DNA from: an uncultured Christensenella sp.
GTDB taxonomy: Bacteria; Bacillota; Clostridia; Christensenellales; UBA1242
Direction: 5' to 3'
NCBI GenBank assembly: GCA_949293915.1
Contig: CASFFJ010000054.1
Location: 1 to 6,596 of the forward strand
Length of the DNA stretch: 6,596 nt
The notes below the pieces were generated by a model. The model ran no database searches. It was given only the letters and a program-made list of their open reading frames with translations, and was not told the DNA's origin. Numbering within the stretch: the first letter of the stretch is position 1; the number at the start of each line of letters is the position of its first letter. A program made the position numbers and the translations under genes. This document shows, in pieces, positions 1 through 6,102 of this stretch.

Positions 1-959
1 GTTTGTTCGCGTTCATCATTACCGCCACCAAGACCAGCACCACGTTGTCTACCCACCGCATCAATTTCATCTATAAACACAATGCACGGACTATTTGCCT
101 TTGCACTCTCAAATAAATCTCTAACACGACTAGCGCCGACACCAACGTACAATTCCACAAAATCACTACCTGAGATTGAGAAGAATGGCACTTTGCTCTC
201 GCCTGCGACCGCTTTTGCAAGCATAGTTTTTCCCGTTCCTGGCGGACCAACTAATAATACGCCTTTAGGAATACGTGCACCAAGTTCTGTAAATCGTGAA
301 GGATTTTTTAAAAATTCCACAATTTCTTTTAATTCTTGCTTTTCTTCATCACAACCTGCAACATCACTGAATTTAACATTAGATGAAACAACTAGTCTTG
401 CCTTAGACTTGCCAAAACCAAAACCTTTATTACTACCGGACATTGACCTAAACAAGAAGATGCCAAATACGACAATCAAAAGAATACTAACATACGGCAT
501 AATTACGCTTATCCAAGACTCAGACTCAAATGAATAACTCGCATCAAGCAGTAAACCATCTTTTAGAATATGTTCGCCATTATCGTTTAGAATATAATTG
601 CCTTCATCATCTGTTGCCCAATTATTAGAATCTTTTAACAATTCTTCTCTTAGATTAGTATTGTATTCATCTATAAAAGCTGTCAACTCATGTTGGCTTA
701 TATACGTACAAAACGCATCTATTTTCTTAGGAAAATCTTTCTCTTTCACACCATCTGTTAAACGTATTCGTATAGTATCGCCATATACATCAATCTCTTC
801 CACCTTGCCATCGTTTACCATAGTTTGAAATTCGGTATATGAAATCTCTTTTTTATTATTATTACTGGAAGCAACCCAATAAATTATCAACACTATCACT
901 AATAACACTACAGCATAAAATATAAATGATTTCCACGGACTGTTTTTCTTTTTTTCCAT
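1..959 (-). CDS. ftsH: ATP-dependent zinc metalloprotease FtsH, N-terminal 319 residues (cut by window edge)
   Basis: Membrane-anchored AAA+ protease that unfolds and degrades misassembled membrane proteins and some short-lived cytosolic regulators. Only the first 319 codons are in the window; the rest of the AAA module and the HEXXH zinc protease domain lie past the left edge. Visible layout: short Lys-rich N-terminus; transmembrane helix at about residues 11-30; an extracytoplasmic domain at about 31-148; second helix at about 149-170; Gly/Lys linker; AAA domain from about 195. Walker A is GPPGTGKT (238-245), Walker B is CIVFIDEID (292-300), the pore-loop region reads FVELYVGVGASRVRDLF (about 267-283), with Tyr where Phe is usual in the aromatic-Val-Gly pore motif, and the RQRGAGLGGGNDEREQ stretch (304-319) is typical of the family. 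Start ATG at 959-957 has GAGGTG just upstream (about 963-968). The inter-helix domain looks longer than in the best-known FtsH proteins. Identification is very secure. Confidence 0.97.
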   Translation of the reverse strand, partial: MEKKKNSPWKSFIFYAVVLLVIVLIIYWVASSNNNKKEISYTEFQTMVNDGKVEEIDVYGDTIRIRLTDGVKEKDFPKKIDAFCTYISQHELTAFIDEYNTNLREELLKDSNNWATDDEGNYILNDNGEHILKDGLLLDASYSFESESWISVIMPYVSILLIVVFGIFLFRSMSGSNKGFGFGKSKARLVVSSNVKFSDVAGCDEEKQELKEIVEFLKNPSRFTELGARIPKGVLLVGPPGTGKTMLAKAVAGESKVPFFSISGSDFVELYVGVGASRVRDLFESAKANSPCIVFIDEIDAVGRQRGAGLGGGNDEREQ

Positions 960-978
960 ATTCACCTCAGTAACATAT

Positions 979-1007
979 ATTATATCATATTGCAAAAATA
1001 TTAACAA
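979..1007 (-). promoter_or_regulatory. Sigma-A-type promoter for ftsH, extended -10
   Basis: On the minus strand TTGTTA (1007-1002) is followed by a 17-base spacer and a consensus TATAAT (984-979), preceded by TG one base away (TGATATAAT), an extended -10. The predicted start of transcription is near 972, leaving only about a dozen bases before the ftsH ATG, just enough for the GAGGTG ribosome binding site. The -35 matches 4 of 6 consensus bases. Confidence 0.65.
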
Positions 1008-1261
1008 ATAATTTGAACAATTTTAAATAATTTTACCAAATATTTGTGTTTTTATTTAAGAGTTTATTTAATTAGATATAAATTTATTAGTTTTTTAATT
1101 CATTTTTTTCATTTTTTTATTCATCTCTAATATATAATATTTTTAGCTGTTTCATTATAAAATTTTAATGATACTTTAACAATTAACATATATTAAAATT
1201 TTTCTTAGAATATTAAATCAATTTTTTGACAAAAAGATATTTAAATTAATAACTTATTTCG

Positions 1262-1290
1262 TTTACATTTTAAAAAAGTTATGCTAAAAT
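1262..1290 (+). promoter_or_regulatory. Sigma-A-type promoter for cvpA-tyrS, extended -10
   Basis: TTTACA (1262-1267), a 17-base spacer, then TAAAAT (1285-1290) preceded by TGC (1282-1284), so an extended -10. Transcription would begin near 1297, giving a leader of about 12 bases that holds the GAGGTGG ribosome binding site (1301-1307). A second candidate -35, TTGACA at 1226-1231, has only weak -10 partners (TAATAA at 1247 with a 15-base spacer) and could be an upstream alternative. Confidence 0.65.
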
Positions 1291-1308
1291 TAGATATAGT
1301 GAGGTGGT

Positions 1309-2079
1309 ATGTTAGCAACAATCGGTTTAATTATTGACATTGTTATCGTAGCTTTAATAGTCATATTTGCGATAATTGGTTATAGAAAAGGGTTTTTGCA
1401 ATCTTTGATTTCATTGTTTAGTTGGGTAGTATGTTTAGTTGTTGCAATATTTGCTGCTAAGTATGTCGCTCAATGGATAAATGGAATATATGATTTTTCT
1501 GGTTTTATTGGTGATAAAATCGCAAACGGATTAAATAGCATAGATGAAATGTTCACTAAACCTATCAGTGCATATTCTAGCGCAAATGATATTATATCAA
1601 ATTTGCCATCTGATATGAATGGCTTGCTCAAACAATTGATTAAAGTTGTATTTTCTAACGCTAATTTTGACAATACCAGTGAAGAAACAGTGGCTAGTTT
1701 TGTTGGCGGAGCGCTTGGTCATATTTGTATGATTATCATCAGTGCAATTCTTACTTTTATAGCATTAAAGATTGTGATTGCACTATTATCAAGATTGTTC
1801 GACAACATTTCACGTACCAAAATTTTGGGCGGATTAAATAAAATACTAGGCTTATTGTTTGGTGTTTTAAAAATAGGTATTGTTATTATTGCATTAAACC
1901 TTACTTTGTCTGGGTTGTCACTTATCCCTGCTGTCAACGACACAATTACTCCACTAATTCAAGACAATACTCACGTTGAAAAAGTGATTTACAACAAAAC
2001 AGATGAATTTGTAGGCAAATATATAATTGAAGGCGATTTTATTCAAAATTGGATATCTGACCTATGGAATTCAAAATAA
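1309..2079 (+). CDS. CvpA-like integral membrane protein
   Basis: A 256-residue membrane protein resembling the CvpA/colicin V production family, whose biochemical role is not settled; the family name comes from colicin V export in E. coli. Predicted helices lie at about 4-24, 32-52, 137-161 and 184-207. Family-like features are the GYRKGF stretch after the first helix (24-29) and the Gly-rich KILGGLNKILGLLFG segment (171-185) leading into the last helix. Typical CvpA proteins are about 160-180 residues; this one has an extra hydrophilic stretch of about 75 residues (58-133) between helices 2 and 3 and a tail of about 50 residues after helix 4. The ATG at 1309 is chosen because it follows GAGGTGG (1301-1307) and starts directly before the first helix. 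It lies 11 bases upstream of tyrS, so the two are very probably co-transcribed. Family assignment is likely but rests on layout and short motifs. Confidence 0.75.
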   Translation: MLATIGLIIDIVIVALIVIFAIIGYRKGFLQSLISLFSWVVCLVVAIFAAKYVAQWINGIYDFSGFIGDKIANGLNSIDEMFTKPISAYSSANDIISNLPSDMNGLLKQLIKVVFSNANFDNTSEETVASFVGGALGHICMIIISAILTFIALKIVIALLSRLFDNISRTKILGGLNKILGLLFGVLKIGIVIIALNLTLSGLSLIPAVNDTITPLIQDNTHVEKVIYNKTDEFVGKYIIEGDFIQNWISDLWNSK

Positions 2080-2090
2080 AAGGAACATAA

Positions 2091-3317
2091 ATGAATTTAT
2101 TTGAGACTTTAAAAGATAGAAATTTATTATATCAAACTACTGATGAAGAACAATTAAAAAAACTATTAACAACACAAAAAACAACTATTTACACCGGCAC
2201 AGACCCAACAGCAGATAGCTTGCATATCGGACATTGTGTGCCTTGTACAATTATGCGCAGATTTCAACAGGCCGGACACAAAGTTATTATCTTAGTCGGT
2301 GGAGCAACCGCTGCGATTGGTGACCCTACTGGCAAAACAGATATGCGACCAATGTTGTCACGCGAGCAATTGAATAAAAATATTGAAGGAATCAAGCGCG
2401 CTTATAGTAAATTCTTAGACTTTGATGGTGACAATCCTGCGATTATTGTGAACAATGCAGATTGGTTCAATAATTATGACTATGTGTCATTTATGCGTGA
2501 TGTTGGCGTGCATTTTTCTGTTAACAAAATGATCTCTAACGAGATTTACGCTAAGCGTATGGAAGAAGGTGGCTTAACTTTCTTTGAAATGGGTTATATG
2601 TTGATGCAAGCATACGACTTTTTGTATCTTAACGAGCATCACAACTGCCAGATTCAATGGGGTGGCGCTGACCAATGGGGAAATATTGTAGCTGGCACTG
2701 AATTAGGCAGAAAAATGAGTTTTAAAGATGGGCGTGAACGCATTATGATTGGCGCCACTAGTCCGCTACTGCTAACACCTGAAGGCAAGAAAATGGGTAA
2801 AACTGAAAAAGGTGCATTGTGGATTGACAACGAAAAAATTTCCGCTTACGACTTCTACCAAGGTATTTATCAAACACCAGATTCATGTGTTGAGACAATG
2901 TTTGCACTATTTACTGATTTAGCTATGGATGAAGTGCGTACTCTTATCAAAAATGACATCGTGTCTAGTAAAAAACGCTTAGCATACGAAATCACCAAAT
3001 TTATTCGTGGCGAAGCGGATGCTATCGAGGCGAAGAATATGAGCGAAAATCTGTTCTCAACGCAGTCAATTGATAAGACCAATGCTCCAACCTGTGAACT
3101 AAATATAAGTGAACAAACTATTGGTCTACTTGACTTACTTGTTATGGCGAAATTTGTATCTAGCAAAGGCGAAGCACGTCGCTTAATTGAGCAAAACGGC
3201 TTGTCACGTGATGGCGAAATCATTACTGATGCCAGTATGATTATAACTAAAGATGAGTTGCAAAATGGAATATTGTTTAAAAAGGGTAAGAAAAATTATC
3301 TATTGATTAAATCTTAG
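2091..3317 (+). CDS. tyrS: Tyrosine--tRNA ligase (TyrRS)
   Basis: Cytosolic class I aminoacyl-tRNA synthetase joining tyrosine to tRNA-Tyr with ATP. It has 408 residues, normal for bacterial TyrRS (about 400-425). The Rossmann catalytic domain carries the HIGH signature (45-48, within ADSLHIGH) and the KMGKT version of KMSKS (234-238). The tyrosine-pocket residues expected from the Geobacillus stearothermophilus enzyme fall at the same numbers: Tyr34 (YTGTDPTADSLHIGH), then Tyr169, Gln173 and Asp176 in the YMLMQAYDF stretch. QWGGADQWGN (189-198) is also characteristic. An S4-like RNA-binding domain occupies about 346-408 (KFVSSKGEARRLIEQNG core). AAAGGA at 2079-2084, six bases before the ATG, overlaps the stop of the upstream gene. 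No T-box leader is visible directly before it, although tyrS in Bacillota is often T-box regulated; expression probably depends on the promoter before the cvpA-like gene. Confidence 0.98.
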   Translation: MNLFETLKDRNLLYQTTDEEQLKKLLTTQKTTIYTGTDPTADSLHIGHCVPCTIMRRFQQAGHKVIILVGGATAAIGDPTGKTDMRPMLSREQLNKNIEGIKRAYSKFLDFDGDNPAIIVNNADWFNNYDYVSFMRDVGVHFSVNKMISNEIYAKRMEEGGLTFFEMGYMLMQAYDFLYLNEHHNCQIQWGGADQWGNIVAGTELGRKMSFKDGRERIMIGATSPLLLTPEGKKMGKTEKGALWIDNEKISAYDFYQGIYQTPDSCVETMFALFTDLAMDEVRTLIKNDIVSSKKRLAYEITKFIRGEADAIEAKNMSENLFSTQSIDKTNAPTCELNISEQTIGLLDLLVMAKFVSSKGEARRLIEQNGLSRDGEIITDASMIITKDELQNGILFKKGKKNYLLIKS

Positions 3318-3321
3318 TAAG

Positions 3322-3358
3322 AAAAAATCAACTATTTATTAGTTGATTTTTTTGTTTA
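3322..3358 (+). terminator. Rho-independent terminator after tyrS, probably bidirectional
   Basis: A perfect 13-bp stem, left arm 3322-3334 (AAAAAATCAACTA) and right arm 3340-3352 (TAGTTGATTTTTT), with a 5-base TTTAT loop, four bases after the tyrS stop codon. The A/T ends of the stem supply a U-run in both directions, so it can also end transcription from the converging ychF unit, for which no other strong hairpin is seen. Confidence 0.85.
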
Positions 3359-3432
3359 TTATCAAAATTAAACACAATTTTACGAATGTCTGTTTTTTAA
3401 TTTAATTATTTTTAAAATTATAAAATATAAAT

Positions 3433-3927
3433 TTATTCACTTTCAATTGTGGAATTTTGTTTTAAATTTTTTGATAGTGTCATAATTTCTTCTATCACGC
3501 TATCTATATCTTCATTAAGATAAAATAATTCGTAATATGTACCATTTTTCATATATACAAAGGCAGAATTAGAATGTTTATTGGTTAATATATCTAATAA
3601 TGTGCGTATTTTTTTAATTTTTGCAATTTTTTTTAAGTCAATTTCGGCATGAGTAAACATTGTATCAATAATTAGCATATTAGAATAAATTGATATTTTT
3701 CGCCAATTGCCACCTTTGTTGTGGCATTTATAACTGAATATTGCGACTGATGATAACGTAACTATTTCAACTATCCACGCTATCCAATGATTGATTCTAA
3801 ACGCTAAATACAATACCGCAAACAGACACAAAAAATTAATCAAAATTAATACAAATGCTAATTTTAATTTATAAGGTTTATAATCTAATTTTATGTCTCT
3901 AATTTTATCTTTTGCCTCTAACTTCAC
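3433..3927 (-). CDS. Hypothetical two-helix membrane protein, GTG start
   Basis: I do not recognise this 164-residue protein. It has a charged N-terminus (about 1-21, Lys/Asp rich), two closely spaced hydrophobic helices (about 22-43 and 46-66) forming a probable hairpin, then a soluble C-terminal region of about 98 residues. That region reads like alternating beta strands (for example KISIYSNMLIID, YMKNGTYYELFYL) and ends in an acidic/amphipathic helix (about 138-155). The layout of helix pair plus small beta-rich domain recalls bacterial PH-like (DUF304-type) membrane proteins, but I see no diagnostic motif, so this is only a suggestion. The start is GTG at 3927-3925, supported by AGGAG (3938-3934) six bases upstream. 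That site overlaps the stop codon of ychF, and the gap between the genes is 9 bases, so translation of the two is probably coupled. Confidence 0.75.
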   Translation of the reverse strand: MKLEAKDKIRDIKLDYKPYKLKLAFVLILINFLCLFAVLYLAFRINHWIAWIVEIVTLSSVAIFSYKCHNKGGNWRKISIYSNMLIIDTMFTHAEIDLKKIAKIKKIRTLLDILTNKHSNSAFVYMKNGTYYELFYLNEDIDSVIEEIMTLSKNLKQNSTIESE

Positions 3928-3936
3928 TTTTTTCTC

Positions 3937-5031
3937 CTAAACATTAAACTTAAATACAATTATATCGCCATCTTGCACAACATAATCTTTGCCCGCACTG
4001 ATAATTTTGCCTTTTTCTTTACACGTATTATAATCGCCAAGACTTATCAAATCATCATATTTAACTACATCTGCACGAATAAAACCACGTTCAAAATCGG
4101 TGTGAATTTTGCCTGCCGCTTGTGGCGCTAACGTTCCACGCTTGATTGTCCAAGCACGCACTTCTTTTTCGCCCGCTGTGATAAAACTGATTAATCCAAG
4201 TAATTTGTAACTAGCGCTAATCAATTTGTCTAATCCAGACACATCAATACCCAACTCTTCTTTAAATATCTCTCTATCTTCTGGCGCCATATTAATAAGT
4301 TCTTCTTCTGTTTTGCAACAAAGGTTGATAACTTCTGCATTTTCACTTTTTGCCAAATCTTCAATTTTTTTAATATTCTCACGCTGAAAATTATCAAGTT
4401 CATCACTAGTATTAGCAACATACAAAATTGGCTTAGTAGTAATTAAGAAAAATCCATTTACAATCTTTCTTTCTTCATCATCAAGAGATAAAAGTCTTGC
4501 GGGTTTTTCGTTCTTTAAAAGTTCTAAAATTTTAGTCAAAAGTTCGTATTCTTTTTGACTATTTGCGTCCGCTTGTCCGCCATTAACCACTTTTCTTAAC
4601 TTGTCCATACGCTTGCTGACAGTGTCAATGTCAGATAGTATCAATTCTAGATTGATTGTCTCAATATCTCGAATTGGGTCAATGCTACCATCAACGTGAA
4701 TGATTTTTTCATTCTTAAAGCAACGCACAACGTGTACGATAGCATCCACTTCACGAATATGGCTCAAAAATTTATTGCCAAGACCTGCACCTTCACTAGC
4801 GCCTTTTACCAACCCCGCAATGTCAACGAATTCAATTTGCGCAGGTATGATTTTATTTGTATTATACATTTTAGCTAAATTATCTAGTCTATCATCCGCA
4901 ACATCCACCACGCCAACATTTGGTTCGATTGTACAAAAAGGATAGTTGGCACTCTCTGCCCCTGCCTTTGTAATTGCATTAAATAATGTGCTTTTACCTA
5001 CATTAGGTAATCCTACCACTCCTAGTTTCAT
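3937..5031 (-). CDS. ychF: Ribosome-binding ATPase YchF (Ola1 family)
   Basis: A TRAFAC-class P-loop NTPase, known to bind ribosomes and generally to prefer ATP over GTP; implicated in stress responses and translation. With the start chosen here it has 364 residues, the family norm. Motifs: P-loop GLPNVGKST (7-15), NYPFCTIEPN (29-38), G3 DIAGLVKGAS (70-79), GLGNKFLSHIREVDAIVHVV (83-102), a coiled-coil insertion at about 125-190, G4 region YVANTSDE (204-211), and a C-terminal TGS domain (about 282-364, with ITAGEKEVRAWTI and AAGKIHTDFERGFIRA). The G4 position reads N-T-S-D where the family usually has N-x-x-E. An ATG two codons upstream (5037) is possible, but AAGGA (5041-5037) overlaps it; the same site sits 5 bases from the ATG at 5031, and the resulting N-terminus MKLGVVGLPNVGKST is the canonical one. 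It leads a two-gene unit with the membrane-protein gene downstream. Confidence 0.97.
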   Translation of the reverse strand: MKLGVVGLPNVGKSTLFNAITKAGAESANYPFCTIEPNVGVVDVADDRLDNLAKMYNTNKIIPAQIEFVDIAGLVKGASEGAGLGNKFLSHIREVDAIVHVVRCFKNEKIIHVDGSIDPIRDIETINLELILSDIDTVSKRMDKLRKVVNGGQADANSQKEYELLTKILELLKNEKPARLLSLDDEERKIVNGFFLITTKPILYVANTSDELDNFQRENIKKIEDLAKSENAEVINLCCKTEEELINMAPEDREIFKEELGIDVSGLDKLISASYKLLGLISFITAGEKEVRAWTIKRGTLAPQAAGKIHTDFERGFIRADVVKYDDLISLGDYNTCKEKGKIISAGKDYVVQDGDIIVFKFNV

Positions 5032-5036
5032 ATTCA

Positions 5037-5041
5037 TCCTT
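5037..5041 (-). promoter_or_regulatory. Ribosome binding site that decides the ychF start
   Basis: AAGGA on the minus strand. It leaves 5 bases to the ATG at 5031-5029 but overlaps the upstream in-frame ATG at 5037-5035, so initiation at 5031 is favoured. Confidence 0.7.
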
Positions 5042-5074
5042 AAATGTTTAAATTAGTTATATTTTGTTGTTAAT

Positions 5075-5103
5075 ATAATATAATAAATTAAAGAATTTTG
5101 CAA
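5075..5103 (-). promoter_or_regulatory. Candidate promoter for the ychF unit
   Basis: Minus strand TTGCAA (5103-5098), 17-base spacer, TATTAT (5080-5075). Transcription would start near 5068, giving a leader of about 37 bases. The -35 hexamer lies just ahead of the uppP start region, so the ychF promoter and the uppP leader occupy the same DNA. Confidence 0.5.
5079..5084 (+). promoter_or_regulatory. Candidate -10 element for uppP
   Basis: A consensus TATAAT on the plus strand (a second overlapping copy is at 5074-5079), about 30 bases before the uppP ATG. No good -35 hexamer is seen 16-18 bases upstream, so the exact promoter is uncertain. It overlaps the ychF promoter on the other strand. 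Confidence 0.35.
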
Positions 5104-5112
5104 GTGGTTAGT

Positions 5113-5853
5113 ATGATAAAATATTTTTTAATAGGAATTATTCAAGGTTTGACAGAATTTTTACCAATATCTAGCAGTGGTCATATCGTAATGTTTGGGT
5201 CGCTCTTTAATTTGGACAACCTACTCTTAGTTAGCGTTGTAGCACATATTGGTACACTTTTTGCAGTCATATTTTGTTATAGAAAACGCCTATTTGAACT
5301 CATACGTCATCCATTAAATAAAACTAATTTACATTTGATAATTGCAACTATTCCCACTGTAATTTTAGTATTGCTATTCAATAAATTTATAGAAGAAAAT
5401 TTTGGCACCAATTCACTCATTTGGGGATATTTAGTTTCCGCAATTTTATTGCTTATTGCCGACTTTTTTAGTTTTGGCAAACAGCCCATCACAAAAAAAT
5501 CCGCACTGATTATGGGTATATCACAAGGTTTTGCATTATTGCCCGGCGTATCGCGCAGTGGAACAACACTTGTGTTTGGCTTGCTATCAGGCGTGGATAA
5601 AAAAGAAGCGCTTGACTTTTCATTCCTAATGAGTATACCAATCATCATCGCAAGCGCTGTGTACGAGTGTTTTGACCTATTCACAAGCCAAATAACTGTG
5701 AATTGGTTTGGAATAATTGTTGTGATGTTAACATCATTTGTGTTCGGCATTTTGTCTATAAAAATAATGCTCAAACTAGTGAATAAAAACCGATTAATTT
5801 ATTTCAGTCTTTATTTAATAGCATTGAGTTTGATTTTAATATTCTTCTTTTAA
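5113..5853 (+). CDS. uppP: Undecaprenyl-diphosphate phosphatase UppP (BacA family)
   Basis: Integral membrane phosphatase that converts undecaprenyl diphosphate to undecaprenyl phosphate, recycling the lipid carrier for peptidoglycan and other envelope polymers; overexpression is known to give bacitracin resistance. It has 246 residues, slightly short for a family of about 250-280. The two signature blocks are present: QGLTEFLPISSSGH (11-24), with Gln11, Glu15, Ser21 and His24 matching E. coli Glu17, Glu21, Ser27 and His30, and PGVSRSGTT (144-152), with Arg148 matching the catalytic Arg174. Multiple hydrophobic helices fill the rest, ending in LILIFFF. An in-frame TTG at 5098 would add five residues (MQVVS), but the ATG at 5113 gives the usual family N-terminus, with a weak AAGTGG (5102-5107) as ribosome binding site. 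It stands alone, divergent from ychF, and has no strong terminator directly after it. Confidence 0.96.
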   Translation: MIKYFLIGIIQGLTEFLPISSSGHIVMFGSLFNLDNLLLVSVVAHIGTLFAVIFCYRKRLFELIRHPLNKTNLHLIIATIPTVILVLLFNKFIEENFGTNSLIWGYLVSAILLLIADFFSFGKQPITKKSALIMGISQGFALLPGVSRSGTTLVFGLLSGVDKKEALDFSFLMSIPIIIASAVYECFDLFTSQITVNWFGIIVVMLTSFVFGILSIKIMLKLVNKNRLIYFSLYLIALSLILIFFF

Positions 5854-5887
5854 TATAAAAGTATAAAATTCAACACAATCTAAATTT

Positions 5888-5902
5888 TTGTATACAATTG
5901 TA
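5888..5902. repeat. Two overlapping 10-bp palindromes (TTGTA/TACAA half-sites)
   Basis: The stretch TTGTATACAATTGTA contains TTGTATACAA (5888-5897) and TACAATTGTA (5893-5902), both perfect inverted repeats sharing the TACAA half-site. It lies 35 bases past the uppP stop. Such half-site arrays can be regulator operators, but in DNA this AT-rich short palindromes also occur by chance. Confidence 0.35.
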
Positions 5903-6047
5903 AATTTCAATATTTACCAAATATTAGGACAATTTTAATCAACTAAAATACCATTTTAAAAATAAAAAATATGTCTATATTTTATTTTCAATATCAGTTG
6001 GCTTGCTATTTTATAATGCAGTTTTTAGTATTGGAAAATATTGTAAA

Positions 6048-6062
6048 ACGATATTTTATCGT
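6048..6062. promoter_or_regulatory. Candidate operator before the XRE gene
   Basis: A perfect inverted repeat, ACGATA-TTT-TATCGT (6-bp arms, 3-base centre), 41 bases before the ATG of the XRE-type gene. It stands out because it contains CG steps in almost pure A/T DNA. Small XRE regulators commonly bind such dyads next to their own promoter, so autoregulation is a reasonable inference. Nearby possible promoter elements are weak (TTGTAA at 6041; TAAAAT at 6091-6096). Confidence 0.4.
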
Positions 6063-6102
6063 AAATTATTTTATATATATAAAAACAGCGTAAAATATTT
6101 AT

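Larger units (their letters stand above)
960..1308. other. Divergent AT-rich spacer between ftsH and the cvpA-like gene
   Basis: A 349-base region with no supportable gene on either strand. Its two ends carry the ftsH promoter (minus) and the cvpA-tyrS promoter (plus). The middle, about 1010-1220, is nearly pure A/T with T-rich runs such as the loosely repeated TTCATTTTTTT around 1099-1115. I see no T-box leader signature (no AGGGTGG-like antiterminator element), no riboswitch and no tRNA. The middle may simply be flexible or UP-element-like DNA. Confidence 0.6.

Noticed and set aside
82..537. 151-codon plus-strand reading frame
   Set aside because: It is the antisense shadow of ftsH, whose motifs are unmistakable on the minus strand.
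1010..1220. Possible replication origin or unwinding element because of extreme A/T content
   Set aside because: I see no DnaA-box cluster (TTATNCACA-like) and no origin-associated genes nearby; high A/T is typical of all spacers here.
960..1308. T-box or other riboswitch leader for the cvpA-tyrS unit
   Set aside because: The likely transcript start leaves only about 12 bases of leader, and no antiterminator-like AGGGTGG element or GC-containing stems are present.
2870..3223. 117-codon minus-strand reading frame
   Set aside because: Antisense to the conserved C-terminal part of tyrS, with no family-like features.
5098..5112. TTG start for uppP, five codons upstream
   Set aside because: The ATG at 5113 gives the normal family N-terminus, and the TTG coincides with the ychF -35 element with no ribosome binding site ahead of it.
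5307..5774. 155-codon minus-strand reading frame
   Set aside because: Antisense to uppP; no ribosome binding site and no recognisable motifs.
5847..5861. CTTTTA-ATA-TAAAAG inverted repeat over the uppP stop codon
   Set aside because: Only 6 bp, all but one pair A/T, and not followed by a T-run; too weak to call a terminator.
5909..5925. AATATTT-ACC-AAATATT inverted repeat
   Set aside because: Purely A/T 7-bp arms in AT-rich DNA with no adjacent T-run or gene; likely chance.
5971..6093. A 40-codon reading frame starting MSIFYFQYQLACYF and ending 9 bases before the XRE start
   Set aside because: No ribosome binding site precedes the ATG, and the aromatic/Ile-rich sequence is what random AT-rich DNA gives; it also runs across the candidate operator.
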